Source of the DNA: an uncultured Oscillospiraceae bacterium
Lineage (GTDB): Bacteria > Bacillota > Clostridia > Oscillospirales > Oscillospiraceae
Reading direction: 5' to 3'
Assembly: GCA_900763965.1 (NCBI GenBank)
Contig: CAAFMG010000015.1
Location: 1 to 37,689 of the forward strand
Length of the DNA stretch: 37,689 nucleotides
Shown: positions 24,791 to 33,766 of the stretch, in pieces
Position numbering within the stretch: the first letter of the stretch is position 1
Layout: each line of letters opens with the position of its first letter
Position numbers and translations under genes: made by a program
The notes under the pieces: generated by a model
Seen by the model: the letters and a program-made list of their open reading frames with translations, nothing else
Told to the model about the DNA's origin: nothing
Database searches by the model: none

Positions 24791-25766
24791 GAAGATTTCC
24801 TTTGTTATCCCGGTATATAATGTGGAAGCCTATCTGGATCAGTGCCTCGGCAGCATTTTGGAGCAGTGCGGCGACAGCTGCGAGGTGGTCATGGTGGATG
24901 ACGGTTCCAAGGACGGTTCCCCCGCCATTTGCGACCGATACTGTGCCCAGTATCCCAATGCCCGGGTGGTGCATATCCCCAACGGCGGCAACTCGGCGGC
25001 CCGGAATCTGGGCGTGGAGCTGGCCCAGGGTACCTACATCTGCTTTGTGGATTCCGATGACTATATTGCACCGGGGGCTGTGGAACAGATGCTCCGGTGG
25101 ATCGAAACCGCACCGGCGGATGTGTGCTTTCTCCGGGCGGATAAGGTGTTCCCGGACGGAACCCGGACCCCTCTGGGTGAGGGGATCGAGGGAAAGAATC
25201 TGCGGGGCAAAAGCCGGGAGGAGGCCCTGGCCTATTTGGCTTCTTGCCCCAAGTATCCCGGCGGCCCTTGGGCAAAGCTGCTGCGGCGGGAATTCCTGCT
25301 GAAAAACCAGATCCGCTTCCCCAGTGACCGTCGGCTGTGCGAGGATCTATTTTATACGTTGGATGTCTATCTGGCGGCGGATTCCTTTGACGCCCTGGAT
25401 TTTCCTTACTATAATTACCGGAAGAATGTCAGCGGTTCCATCACCAATTCCATCACCCCCAGATACTATTTTGACAAGGCGAAATTCGTTACCTATGTGG
25501 TGGAGCGGTTCTGTGACGGAAAGCAGCCCCGGGATTTTGTGGGTGCGTGCATTCTGTCCTTTGCGGCATACGAGTATTCCATTCTGATCTGGGATTCCAG
25601 ACGGCTGACAGGGGAGCCGCGGCAGCAGGCAGAGCAGTTCCTGCGGGATTACCGCTGGGTGCTCCGCTATGGCAGAAGCGCAAAAACCAGGCTGGTGCGG
25701 GGCTTTACTGCCGTCTTTGGCCTGGGGCTGACCGCTCGTGCCATGGATGTGTATTTCAGCCGCTAA
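24783..25766 (+). CDS. glycosyltransferase family 2
   Basis: This 327-residue GT-A enzyme starts ISFVIPVYNVEAYLDQCLGS (about 5-24). It has DDGS near 39-42, a GGNSAARNLG loop and the metal motif DSDD near 91-94. The C-terminal half has LCEDLFYTLDVYLAADSF, the ED motif common to this GT2 branch. The start lies inside the end of the deacetylase gene, so the pair is translationally coupled and may act on the same residue. Confidence 0.9.
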   Translation: MDKKISFVIPVYNVEAYLDQCLGSILEQCGDSCEVVMVDDGSKDGSPAICDRYCAQYPNARVVHIPNGGNSAARNLGVELAQGTYICFVDSDDYIAPGAVEQMLRWIETAPADVCFLRADKVFPDGTRTPLGEGIEGKNLRGKSREEALAYLASCPKYPGGPWAKLLRREFLLKNQIRFPSDRRLCEDLFYTLDVYLAADSFDALDFPYYNYRKNVSGSITNSITPRYYFDKAKFVTYVVERFCDGKQPRDFVGACILSFAAYEYSILIWDSRRLTGEPRQQAEQFLRDYRWVLRYGRSAKTRLVRGFTAVFGLGLTARAMDVYFSR

Positions 25767-25781
25767 GGCGAGGAGAAGAAC

Positions 25782-26876
25782 ATGACTCAGGTTCTGCACA
25801 TTATGGCCTGCGCCGATGCAGGCGGGATCTCATCGGTGGTGCTCAATTACTACCGGTTTTTGGATCGCACCAGGATCCATTTTGATATCGCCCTGACGGT
25901 TCCCCAGGCGGGACAGAATGCCCTTGCCCTGGAAGACCTGGGAGCGGGGATCTATTATCTGCCGCTGAAATCCCAGGGGATGAAGGCTTTTCGGGACGGA
26001 CTGCGGGCCCTGCTCCGAAAGAAACAATATGATGCCATCCATGTCCACGAAAGTGAGACTTGCTATGTGGCGCTGATGGTGGCAAAGCAGATGGGGGTTC
26101 CCATCCGCATTGCCCATGCCCACACCTGTTCGCCCTGGGAGGGTGTCAAGGGGGAGATCCGGCGGCTGTCCGGGTGCCTGCTGAATTACCCGGTGGCGAC
26201 CCATGTTATCGGCTGCGGCCAGAAGGCAGGGGAGCGGGTGTTCGGGAAATGGAACATGAAGCGGCCCAAGGCTCTGGTGCTGCCCAACGCCATTGACACC
26301 CAAAAGTTTGCCTTTGATCCGGCGGTGCGGCAGGAACTGCGGCAGCAGTGGAATGCGGAAAACAAGCTGGTGCTGGGTATGGTGGGCAGACTCTGCCCGG
26401 AAAAGAACTATCCCTTTGCCCTGGAATTGGCAGACCGGCTCCGCAGAGAAAACCCGGAGAGTATGCTGGTGATTGCAGGAAATGGGGAATCCCTGGAAGC
26501 CATTCAGGCCCAGATTCGGGCATTGGATCTGGAAGATCATGTACTGCTGCTGGGCAGGCGGGGGGATGTGGAGCGGCTGTATCAGGCTTTTGATATTTTC
26601 CTGCTGCCGTCCTTTACGGAAGGATACCCGGTGGCGGCGGTGGAGGCACTGTCTGCCGGACTGCCCACCCTGCTGTCCGATGCGGTGACGGAGGAGCTGG
26701 AATTTGCCACAGGTGCAGAGTATCTGCCCCTGGATCAGCCGGAGGCATGGCTTCGGGCCATTGGCCGCTGGCAGAGTGATACAGGCCGCACGGTGCGGCA
26801 GACGGAACCGGCAGCCAATGGCCTGGATATCCGCAGCTGCGCCCAGCGGCTGGAAAAAATCTACCTGGAAGGCTGA
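25782..26876 (+). CDS. glycosyltransferase family 4, EpsF-like
   Basis: The 364-residue GT-B enzyme begins VLHIMACADAGGISSVVLNY (about 4-23), close to the Bacillus EpsF pattern. The acceptor half has IHVHESETCYVALMVAKQMG and RIAHAHT. The donor half has GMVGRLCPEKNYPFALELA (about 198-216) and E-x7-E in TEGYPVAAVEALSAGLPTL (about 280-298). AGGAG lies 6 bp before the ATG. The gene follows a GT2 gene by 15 bp. Confidence 0.88.
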   Translation: MTQVLHIMACADAGGISSVVLNYYRFLDRTRIHFDIALTVPQAGQNALALEDLGAGIYYLPLKSQGMKAFRDGLRALLRKKQYDAIHVHESETCYVALMVAKQMGVPIRIAHAHTCSPWEGVKGEIRRLSGCLLNYPVATHVIGCGQKAGERVFGKWNMKRPKALVLPNAIDTQKFAFDPAVRQELRQQWNAENKLVLGMVGRLCPEKNYPFALELADRLRRENPESMLVIAGNGESLEAIQAQIRALDLEDHVLLLGRRGDVERLYQAFDIFLLPSFTEGYPVAAVEALSAGLPTLLSDAVTEELEFATGAEYLPLDQPEAWLRAIGRWQSDTGRTVRQTEPAANGLDIRSCAQRLEKIYLEG

Positions 26877-26893
26877 AAACCGGAGGAGATCAT

Positions 26894-28120
26894 TTGGAAA
26901 AGGTAAATGTAATTGAATTCATCCAAACCGTGGGAGACGGCGGCGCAGAGACCCTGGTAAAGGACTACGCCCTGCTCATGGACAAGGCGCGATTCCAGGT
27001 GACGGTGGTGGTTCTGCATGATGTGGCGGATTCTGCCAATCTGCGCCATCTGCGCAGCCATGGTATCCCGGTAATCGCTCTGTCTTCCCAGGAGGATGTG
27101 CTGAAAAAGGCTTGGCACAAGCTGTTCTGGAGAAAGCAGGCTGCCCAGATCCAGTCGGAAAATGTGCTGGAAAAGCCGGTGCTGCCCGGGGATACCTATG
27201 AACAGGAAACGACCCTGCGGCGGGTGCGCAATTACGCCAGAAACCTGTATTTCGGCCTGAAATTCTTAAAAGTACAGCGGCAGCTGGGGGCATCGGTGGT
27301 TCATGCCCACCTGGATCTGCTGGAATGTCTGCAAACCGTTGCCCCGGCGCTGAAGGGTGTCCGGCTGTTTCACACCTGCCACGCACTGCCCCACCTGATT
27401 TATGCCGGGGTAGAGGGGCGGGCAGCCCGGTATCTCATCGACCACAACGGCTTGCAACTGATTGCGCTCCACTGCGATATGGCAAAGGAAATGGATGCCA
27501 TGTTCCCCGGACAGAAGACGGTGGTGATTCGCAACGGCGTGGATTTTCACCGCTTTCAGCATCCCCAGACCACCGGCGGCGAAAAGCGGGCAGAGCTGGG
27601 AATCCCGGAAAAGGCTTTTGTGGTGGGGCATGTGGGGCGATTCACCCCGGAAAAGAACCACGGCTTTTTGGTGGATGTGTTCCGGGAGATTGCCAAAAGA
27701 GAGCCCAGCGCCTATCTTCTGATGATCGGCGCAGGAGATCACCGGGATACAGAGGATAAGCTGAAGGAATACGGCCTGGCAGATCGGTATCAGATCCTCT
27801 CCGGCCGGGCGGACATCCCGGAGCTGCTGGCGGCCATGGATGTATTTGTATTTCCTTCTATTTTTGAGGGCTTTGGCATTGCGGTGTTGGAAGCCCAGGC
27901 GGCGGGACTGCGGTGCATCGTCTCCGACTGCTGCCCGGCAGAGGCGATCCGCATGGAAACCTGTATCCCCATGCCCTTGGGCAACCCGGAAGACTGGGCT
28001 CAGGCGGCGCTGGATCGGGACAGAAAGCGGGAAGCATCCAAATCCCTGTCCGACTACGATATGAACCGGGAGATCCGCCGGTTGGAGCGGCTCTATCTGG
28101 GCCAGCCGGATGAAATATAA
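26894..28120 (+). CDS. glycosyltransferase family 4 with TTG start
   Basis: This 408-residue GT-B enzyme apparently starts at TTG 26894, since GGAGGAGAT (26882-26890) ends 3 bp upstream and the family-typical VIEFIQTVGDGGAETLVKDY begins at residue 5. Compared with its neighbour it has an extra charged segment at about residues 75-115, between the first domain strands. The donor half has VGHVGRFTPEKNHGFLVDVF (about 254-273) and E-x7-E in FEGFGIAVLEAQAAGL. The TTG start may lower expression relative to the flanking genes. Confidence 0.85.
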   Translation: MEKVNVIEFIQTVGDGGAETLVKDYALLMDKARFQVTVVVLHDVADSANLRHLRSHGIPVIALSSQEDVLKKAWHKLFWRKQAAQIQSENVLEKPVLPGDTYEQETTLRRVRNYARNLYFGLKFLKVQRQLGASVVHAHLDLLECLQTVAPALKGVRLFHTCHALPHLIYAGVEGRAARYLIDHNGLQLIALHCDMAKEMDAMFPGQKTVVIRNGVDFHRFQHPQTTGGEKRAELGIPEKAFVVGHVGRFTPEKNHGFLVDVFREIAKREPSAYLLMIGAGDHRDTEDKLKEYGLADRYQILSGRADIPELLAAMDVFVFPSIFEGFGIAVLEAQAAGLRCIVSDCCPAEAIRMETCIPMPLGNPEDWAQAALDRDRKREASKSLSDYDMNREIRRLERLYLGQPDEI

Positions 28121-28134
28121 ATCGAGGTATTTTT

Positions 28135-28992
28135 ATGGAAAACACAACGCAAAACAGCTATCACACCCATATTTCCTCCAAGCATAACGCATTGGAGCTG
28201 AAGCTGGATGAGGTATGGAGATATCGGGATCTGATCCTTCTGTTTACCAAGCGGAACTTTGTGGTGCGGTACAAGCAGACCATTCTGGGCCCGGCCTGGA
28301 TTCTTCTGAACCCGCTGTTCAGCAGTATTATCTATGCCATCGTCTTTGGCGGCATTGCCAAGATCGGCACCGAGGGCATTCCCACCATACTGTTCTACCT
28401 GTGCAGCAATGCCATCTGGCTGTTCTTTGCCACCTGTGTCACCACCAATGCCCGTACCTTTACGGAAAATGCCAACGTGTTTGGTAAGGTGTATTTTCCC
28501 CGGCTGACCATGCCCATTTCCAATATGCTTTCGGCAGGGATCCATTTTTGTGTGCAGATGCTGATGGTATTGGGCTTTTTGGGTTTTTATCTGGTGCAGG
28601 GGGCGGTGCATCCCAACTGGGCAGCCTGGCTGCTGATCCCGGTGGTGCTGCTGCATTTGGGAATGCTGGGTCTGGGCTGCGGCATTATCGTCTCCAGCCT
28701 GACCACCAAGTACCGGGATCTGGCGATTCTGGTGGACTTTGCCATGCAGCTGTGGATGTATGCAACGCCTGTTGTCTACCCCCTGTCTACCCTGGAGCCT
28801 GGCTGGATCCGCACGATTTTGCTGATCAACCCGGTAACGGCCCCGGTGGAATTCTTCCGCTATGCCATTTTGGGTCAGGGCAGCATCCTGCCTGGAGTGC
28901 TGGCACTGAGCTGGGCCATTACCATTGGGGTAATGCTGATTGGCATTGTGATTTTTAACAAGGTAGAAAGAACCTTTATGGATACGGTGTAA
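28135..28992 (+). CDS. wzm: polysaccharide ABC transporter permease (Wzm/TagG type)
   Basis: The 285-residue ABC-2 type permease has the usual cytosolic N-terminus (YRDLILLFTKRNFVVRYKQT, about 27-46) leading into GPAWILLNPL and six membrane helices. LGCGIIVSSLTTKYRDLAIL (about 180-199) is the conserved cytosolic coupling region. With the ATPase encoded next, it would export a finished undecaprenyl-linked glycan or teichoic-acid-like polymer. It starts 14 bp after the upstream stop. Confidence 0.92.
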   Translation: MENTTQNSYHTHISSKHNALELKLDEVWRYRDLILLFTKRNFVVRYKQTILGPAWILLNPLFSSIIYAIVFGGIAKIGTEGIPTILFYLCSNAIWLFFATCVTTNARTFTENANVFGKVYFPRLTMPISNMLSAGIHFCVQMLMVLGFLGFYLVQGAVHPNWAAWLLIPVVLLHLGMLGLGCGIIVSSLTTKYRDLAILVDFAMQLWMYATPVVYPLSTLEPGWIRTILLINPVTAPVEFFRYAILGQGSILPGVLALSWAITIGVMLIGIVIFNKVERTFMDTV

Positions 28993-29004
28993 GGAGTGGG
29001 GACG

Positions 29005-30309
29005 ATGTGTAAGGAACAGGAACAGCGGCCGGTAGCCATTCGGCTTTCCGGCGTGAAGAAAATGTACAAGCTGGGCCAGATCGGCGGCGGCACCCTCCAG
29101 GCCGATTTGCAAAGCTGGTGGGCCAGAGTCCGGGGAAAGGAAGACCCCAATACTATGATTGGCACCGACCAGCGGCTGGTGGGCAAGACCTTTATGGCCC
29201 TCAACGGTGTTGACCTGACTATTTATCAGGGAGAGGCTGTGGGCATTATCGGCAACAACGGCGCAGGCAAAAGCACTATGCTGAAGCTTCTGTGCCGGGT
29301 CACCGCTCCCACGGAAGGAGATATTGACATCTATGGCCGGATCGCCTCCATGCTGGAGGTGGGAACCGGCTTCAACACGGAAATGACCGGCCGGGAAAAT
29401 GTATACCTCAACGGTGCGATCCTGGGCATGACCCGGGCGGAGATCGACGCCAAAATGGAACAAATCATTGCCTTTTCCGAGGTGCGGGATTTTATCGACA
29501 CCCCGGTGAAGCGCTATTCTTCGGGCATGTACGTCAAGCTGGCCTTCTCCGTGGCAGCCCATCTGGACAGCGAGATCATGATCATGGACGAGGTGCTGGC
29601 GGTGGGGGACATGGCCTTCCAGAAAAAGTGCCTGGGCAAAATGCGGGAGGCCGCCAAGAAGGAGGGGCGTACCGTTTTGTATGTCTCTCACAACATGAAC
29701 ACCATCCGCCAGCTTTGCGATCGGTGTATCGTACTGGACAAGGGAAAGGTGATTTTTGACGGAGATGTGGAGGAGGCCATTGCCATCTATTCCAATTCCC
29801 AGAGCAATGACGGGATCTTTTATGACTTCTCCCAATGGACACGTCCGGCATGGTTGGAAAATCAGCAGCTTAAGCTGCTTTCGGCTGAGTATGCCGGAAA
29901 AAGTACCAATGTCTTTGATTTGACGGAGCCGATTCAGCTGAAGCTGGCGTGGACGAATATTAAGGATGTGGAGGATGTCTGTGTCCGTATTGAGGTACTG
30001 AGCCTTGAGGATATTCCTTTGGGAACCTATAATGCAATGGATGTTTATAGCGGCAAAAAGGATGATGCAGTGGAAGTGACCTTGCAGCTGGATACTTCCA
30101 TGCTGGCAGAAGCAGTCTATAAAATGAAGCTGGTGTTTTTCTATAAGGATTCCGTTGGAAACAATGTAGATATTGACTTTGTGCGTGGCCTTTGCTTTAC
30201 AAAGGCAGCTGTTACAGAAGAAAGTAACATTCAGTGGCGTGTCAGGCAATGGGGCTATTTCTGCCTGCCTGAACCCGTTGTGCAGAGCGTTCTGGCAAAA
30301 AATGCGTAA
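29005..30309 (+). CDS. wzt: polysaccharide ABC transporter ATPase with C-terminal glycan-recognition domain (Wzt type)
   Basis: The 434-residue protein has Walker A GNNGAGKST (83-91), signature SSGM (172-175), Walker B IMIMDE (191-196) and the switch His229. Residues from about 270 onward form a beta-rich extension like the Wzt carbohydrate-binding domain, which in known systems reads the polymer end and gates export. The ATG at 29005 is preferred over GTG 28996, because AAGGAG lies at 28991-28996. Base composition changes inside the gene: 29341-29400 has 35 of 60 G or C, while 30121-30180 has 19 of 60. The extension therefore looks to have a different origin from the ATPase core. Confidence 0.92.
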   Translation: MCKEQEQRPVAIRLSGVKKMYKLGQIGGGTLQADLQSWWARVRGKEDPNTMIGTDQRLVGKTFMALNGVDLTIYQGEAVGIIGNNGAGKSTMLKLLCRVTAPTEGDIDIYGRIASMLEVGTGFNTEMTGRENVYLNGAILGMTRAEIDAKMEQIIAFSEVRDFIDTPVKRYSSGMYVKLAFSVAAHLDSEIMIMDEVLAVGDMAFQKKCLGKMREAAKKEGRTVLYVSHNMNTIRQLCDRCIVLDKGKVIFDGDVEEAIAIYSNSQSNDGIFYDFSQWTRPAWLENQQLKLLSAEYAGKSTNVFDLTEPIQLKLAWTNIKDVEDVCVRIEVLSLEDIPLGTYNAMDVYSGKKDDAVEVTLQLDTSMLAEAVYKMKLVFFYKDSVGNNVDIDFVRGLCFTKAAVTEESNIQWRVRQWGYFCLPEPVVQSVLAKNA

Positions 30310-30358
30310 TCTGTGTAGATCCTCAAAGTACAGACATTGAAAATAGGAGTTGGTGCAA

Positions 30359-31510
30359 ATGGCGATGACAGAATCTTTATGGAATAAGGTAAAATCTCAG
30401 TTATATTGGTCAAACAGTGTCAAAGAGGGAAGAAGAATTTCTGCCAATCAGCCTGAGAACAGAGAAAACTTTCCCATCGACTTCGTTGTGACCTGGGTGG
30501 ACAATCAGGATGCAGCATGGAAGTCGGAAAAAGAACACTATGAGAAAATCATGGGAATCTGCCAGAATTTGGGAGACAATGGTGAGGAACGATACCGGGA
30601 TTGGGAACTGTTTCGTTACTGGTTCCGGGCTGTGGAGACCTATGCACCCTGGGTGCGAAATGTCTACCTGGTGACATGTGGACATGTACCGCAATGGCTA
30701 AATGTAGATATGCCAAAGCTGAAGGTGGTCAAGCATTCGGATTTTATTCCACAGTCGTATTTGCCCACATTTAGCTGCAATCCTATTGAGTTGAATCTTC
30801 ATCGTATTCCTGGACTCAGCGAACACTTCGTCTATTTCAATGACGACTTTTTCCTGGGTGGACCGGTGGAGCCGGAGGATTTCTTCTTCAATGGACAGCC
30901 AAACTACCCGGCTATTGCATGCCCTCTGCGAAACGAGGGGAACAGTGCATTTTCTCACATGATGTTCACAGTAACGGGAATGATCAATGAACGCTATTCC
31001 CCCAATGTCCGTCAGGTTATTTGCGGCCACCCGGAGAAGTGGTTTGCGGATGCTTATGGAGATTATTACATCGAGAATCTGACTGCTGCGAAGCTGGGAT
31101 ATTTACCTGGAATGTACTTTACCCATCTGGCAACACCCTTCCGCAAAGGGGATTTTGAGAAAACCTGGGAAGCATTTCCGGATTTGATGGAGGAAACTTC
31201 AAAACATAAGTTCCGGACGGCCCAGGATGCAACGCATTTTCTGATCACACTGCAAACCATTATGGAGGGAGACTTCCATCCGGTTCCATTCCAGCATTTT
31301 GGAATGCACTTTTGGGATCCGCCGAAGCAGCTGGAGGAGATCTGTACAGCACTCCGGGAAAAGCGGTATCGGTCGATTTGTATCAATGACTCTCCGGCGG
31401 TTTCCAGGAAAGATTTTCTTTACCTGAAACAGGAAATTGGTAAGGCTATGCAAGAGGCATTCCCGGAACAAAGCAGTTTTGAAAAAGAAGCGTGTGCGAA
31501 TTCGATTTAG
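30359..31510 (+). CDS. Stealth family sugar phosphotransferase
   Basis: The 383-residue protein has the Stealth conserved regions: DFVVTWVD (41-48), RYRDWELFRYWFRAVE (78-93), and the CR2 core with NPIELNLHRIPGLSEHFVY (141-159) followed by NDDFF (161-165). Stealth proteins are hexose-1-phosphate transferases of capsule synthesis, related to GlcNAc-1-phosphotransferase. They make phosphodiester-linked polymers. The ATG at 30359 lies 8 bp after TAGGAG; in-frame TTG 30350 and GTG 30353 sit too close. It opens the more AT-rich block directly behind the ABC exporter, so its polymer may be the exporter's cargo. Confidence 0.88.
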   Translation: MAMTESLWNKVKSQLYWSNSVKEGRRISANQPENRENFPIDFVVTWVDNQDAAWKSEKEHYEKIMGICQNLGDNGEERYRDWELFRYWFRAVETYAPWVRNVYLVTCGHVPQWLNVDMPKLKVVKHSDFIPQSYLPTFSCNPIELNLHRIPGLSEHFVYFNDDFFLGGPVEPEDFFFNGQPNYPAIACPLRNEGNSAFSHMMFTVTGMINERYSPNVRQVICGHPEKWFADAYGDYYIENLTAAKLGYLPGMYFTHLATPFRKGDFEKTWEAFPDLMEETSKHKFRTAQDATHFLITLQTIMEGDFHPVPFQHFGMHFWDPPKQLEEICTALREKRYRSICINDSPAVSRKDFLYLKQEIGKAMQEAFPEQSSFEKEACANSI

Positions 31511-31519
31511 GAGTAAAAT

Positions 31520-32665
31520 ATGCCGAAGGTTAGTGTTATTGTCCCGGTTTATAAAGTAGAGCCCTTTTTACACTGCTGTGTGGACAGCGTTCTTTCCCAA
31601 ACCTTTTCGGATTTTGAGTTGATTCTGGTGGATGACGGCAGCCCGGATAGCTGCGGGGCGATTTGTGATGAGTATGCAGCCCAAGACAGCCGGGTTCGTG
31701 TTGTACATAAGCAAAACGGCGGTGTATCCGAGGCGCGCAATACTGGCTTGAATCTGGCGGTGGGTGAGTATATTTCCTTCCTGGACAGTGATGATTATAT
31801 GCAGCCTGAGCTTTTGCAAACGGTTGTGGAAACGATGGATACTGGACTGGATTTGCTAATTTTTCGGCATTACCGATTCTGCGAAGGTAAAATGCCTCAG
31901 GCGGTTCCTTTTGAAAAATATGGCTTGATACAACTTACAGAGGAAGCGGAAAGGGCGGATTTTATTGTCAAGGATCTACTGACGTACCAGGTCGGCTGGG
32001 AAGTATGGAATCGGGTGTTCCGCCGGGATTTGATCCAGGCCTACGGTCTGCGTTTTCCGGATCAAGGTATGGCGTTTACAGGCTTTGCAGAGGATCTTTA
32101 TTTTAACCTGTGTTACTGCGCACATGTGCGCAAATTGATTGTGCTGGATAAATGCCTGTACAATTATCGCATTCATTCCGGCTCCGTCATGCACCAGAAT
32201 GAAAAAAAGCGGAATCTGAATCGTTTTAATGAGCTGAGCAAGGCAGTTTTACAATATTATCAGCAGTTCGATGACTGTCAAATGCTGGTGCAGGATTTTC
32301 ATACCATCCACTATATGATCACAGCCAGTCGGGTGATGCAGGACTACCGGAACACAGGGTTATCTGCCTGTGAATATCGCCGGATCATGCGAGGAGAAAT
32401 GGCAGATCTGCCTTTTTTTGAGGAGCAAATGTCCAAGCAGCTTCGTACCCCGGAGGAACTGAAGCCTATGGTGAGCCGATGGGATATGCTGGAACAGTTG
32501 GTTTTCATTCGGTATATGATCGACGGAAGAGAAAAGGATTTTCGGATTCGCACCAAAATCCTGAACCGCTTTTTCGGCCTCCTGCAAGATGACTGCCTTC
32601 CGGCACAGGTGCTGGGAATGTGGTTTGAGCGGCAGCTGAAAAGACCTATACGAAAAAAATCTTAA
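31520..32665 (+). CDS. glycosyltransferase family 2
   Basis: The 381-residue GT-A enzyme has VIVPVYKVEPFLHCCVDSVL (6-25), DDGS (38-41) and DSDD (89-92). Its first 60 residues closely match those of three GT2 genes downstream. Beyond about residue 110 it diverges and carries a longer C-terminal region, with a GFAEDLYFNLCY acid motif near 190-201. TAGGAG precedes the ATG, 9 bp after the previous stop. The different C-terminus suggests a different acceptor. Confidence 0.9.
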   Translation: MPKVSVIVPVYKVEPFLHCCVDSVLSQTFSDFELILVDDGSPDSCGAICDEYAAQDSRVRVVHKQNGGVSEARNTGLNLAVGEYISFLDSDDYMQPELLQTVVETMDTGLDLLIFRHYRFCEGKMPQAVPFEKYGLIQLTEEAERADFIVKDLLTYQVGWEVWNRVFRRDLIQAYGLRFPDQGMAFTGFAEDLYFNLCYCAHVRKLIVLDKCLYNYRIHSGSVMHQNEKKRNLNRFNELSKAVLQYYQQFDDCQMLVQDFHTIHYMITASRVMQDYRNTGLSACEYRRIMRGEMADLPFFEEQMSKQLRTPEELKPMVSRWDMLEQLVFIRYMIDGREKDFRIRTKILNRFFGLLQDDCLPAQVLGMWFERQLKRPIRKKS

Positions 32666-32679
32666 GAGGGGAAGGCAAC

Positions 32680-33666
32680 ATGGCAACGATCAGTATCATT
32701 GTTCCAGTCTACAAAGTAGAGCCCTACCTGCGCCGCTGCGTGGACAGCATCCTGAACCAGAGCTTTTCAGACTTTGATCTGATTCTGGTGGATGACGGAA
32801 GCCCGGATACCTGCGGGGCCATCTGCGATGAATATGCAGCAAAGGACAGCCGGGTTCGTGTGATCCATCAGGAAAATGGGGGCCTGTCTGCCGCCCGGAA
32901 TGCGGGCATCGACTGGGCCTTTGCTCATTCGGACAGCAGCTGGCTGACCTTCGTGGATAGTGATGACTGGATCCATCCCCAGATGCTGGAAGCCTTGTAC
33001 AAGGCTGTCCGGAAGGACGGCACCCCAGTGGCGGTCTGTGGTTATCAGGAAACCAGTGGGGAAGATCCTGTGGTTTTATCGGATCAGCTGAGTTCTTCAT
33101 TATGGACTCCAGATGATTTTTATGTGCAGCACAACTGCAATGCGATCTTGGCCTGGGGAAAGCTGTATGAAAAAAGCTGCTTTGAAACTCTGCGCTACCC
33201 GGTGGGAAAGATCCATGAGGATGAGTATGTGACCTATCAGATTCTGTTTCGGTTTCCCCGGATCTCGGTGATCCCGGCACCACTGTATGCGTACTTTGCC
33301 AATGCGCAGGGCATCACAAAATGCGCATGGACCCCCAAAAGGCTGGATGTTTGGGGGGCACTGGAGGAACGGATTCGCTTTTTCCACGAAACAGGACGGA
33401 CAGAACTGGAAAAAAGACAGATTTTGCTATATATTGGTAATATTCAATTCCAACGAAAGCAGATCCACCGGGCTGGTGGCAGACGAAAATATCCTAAGGA
33501 ATTTAAGCTTACCAAAACACGCAAACAGGAAGTATTTCGCGGCCTCCGGAAGGCCGGATACACAGATGTGATCCAAATGTACTGGAAGAACAAATTGCAG
33601 GATGTTTTGGATCTGCCCTTTGTTTGGAAAGCTGAGCTGGAAAAGCGATGGAAAGAACAGAAGTAG
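32680..33666 (+). CDS. glycosyltransferase family 2, paralogue of the gene at 35449
   Basis: The 328-residue GT-A enzyme has DDGS (38-41) and DSDD (93-96). It is a close paralogue of the protein encoded at 35449-36435: 45 of the first 60 residues are identical. Blocks such as GGLSAARNAGIDWAF, CFETLRYPVG, HEDEY and FHETGRTELEK recur in both along the whole length. The C-terminal part is basic (RRKYPKEFKLTKTRKQEVFR). The two copies flank a different GT2 gene and a GT32 gene, as expected after a segmental duplication. Confidence 0.9.
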   Translation: MATISIIVPVYKVEPYLRRCVDSILNQSFSDFDLILVDDGSPDTCGAICDEYAAKDSRVRVIHQENGGLSAARNAGIDWAFAHSDSSWLTFVDSDDWIHPQMLEALYKAVRKDGTPVAVCGYQETSGEDPVVLSDQLSSSLWTPDDFYVQHNCNAILAWGKLYEKSCFETLRYPVGKIHEDEYVTYQILFRFPRISVIPAPLYAYFANAQGITKCAWTPKRLDVWGALEERIRFFHETGRTELEKRQILLYIGNIQFQRKQIHRAGGRRKYPKEFKLTKTRKQEVFRGLRKAGYTDVIQMYWKNKLQDVLDLPFVWKAELEKRWKEQK

Positions 33667-33691
33667 CCTCCCGCCATGGAAAGGAAAAATT

Positions 33692-33766
33692 ATGGTTGGT
33701 ATTGTTACAAAAGAGTTAACCCCAAATACTTTTATTATGGAGGCAGCAGAAGGTGTGTACGCTTAA
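33692..33766 (+). CDS. possible 24-residue small ORF
   Basis: ATG 33692 opens a 24-codon frame ending at TAA 33764-33766, with AAAGGA (33680-33685) upstream. The peptide has no recognised family and no membrane span. Its end overlaps the GTG start of the next gene by 14 bp, and its last codons contain the Shine-Dalgarno GGAGG (33739-33743) of that gene. It could be a coupling leader, a remnant of a displaced gene, or chance. Confidence 0.3.
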   Translation: MVGIVTKELTPNTFIMEAAEGVYA

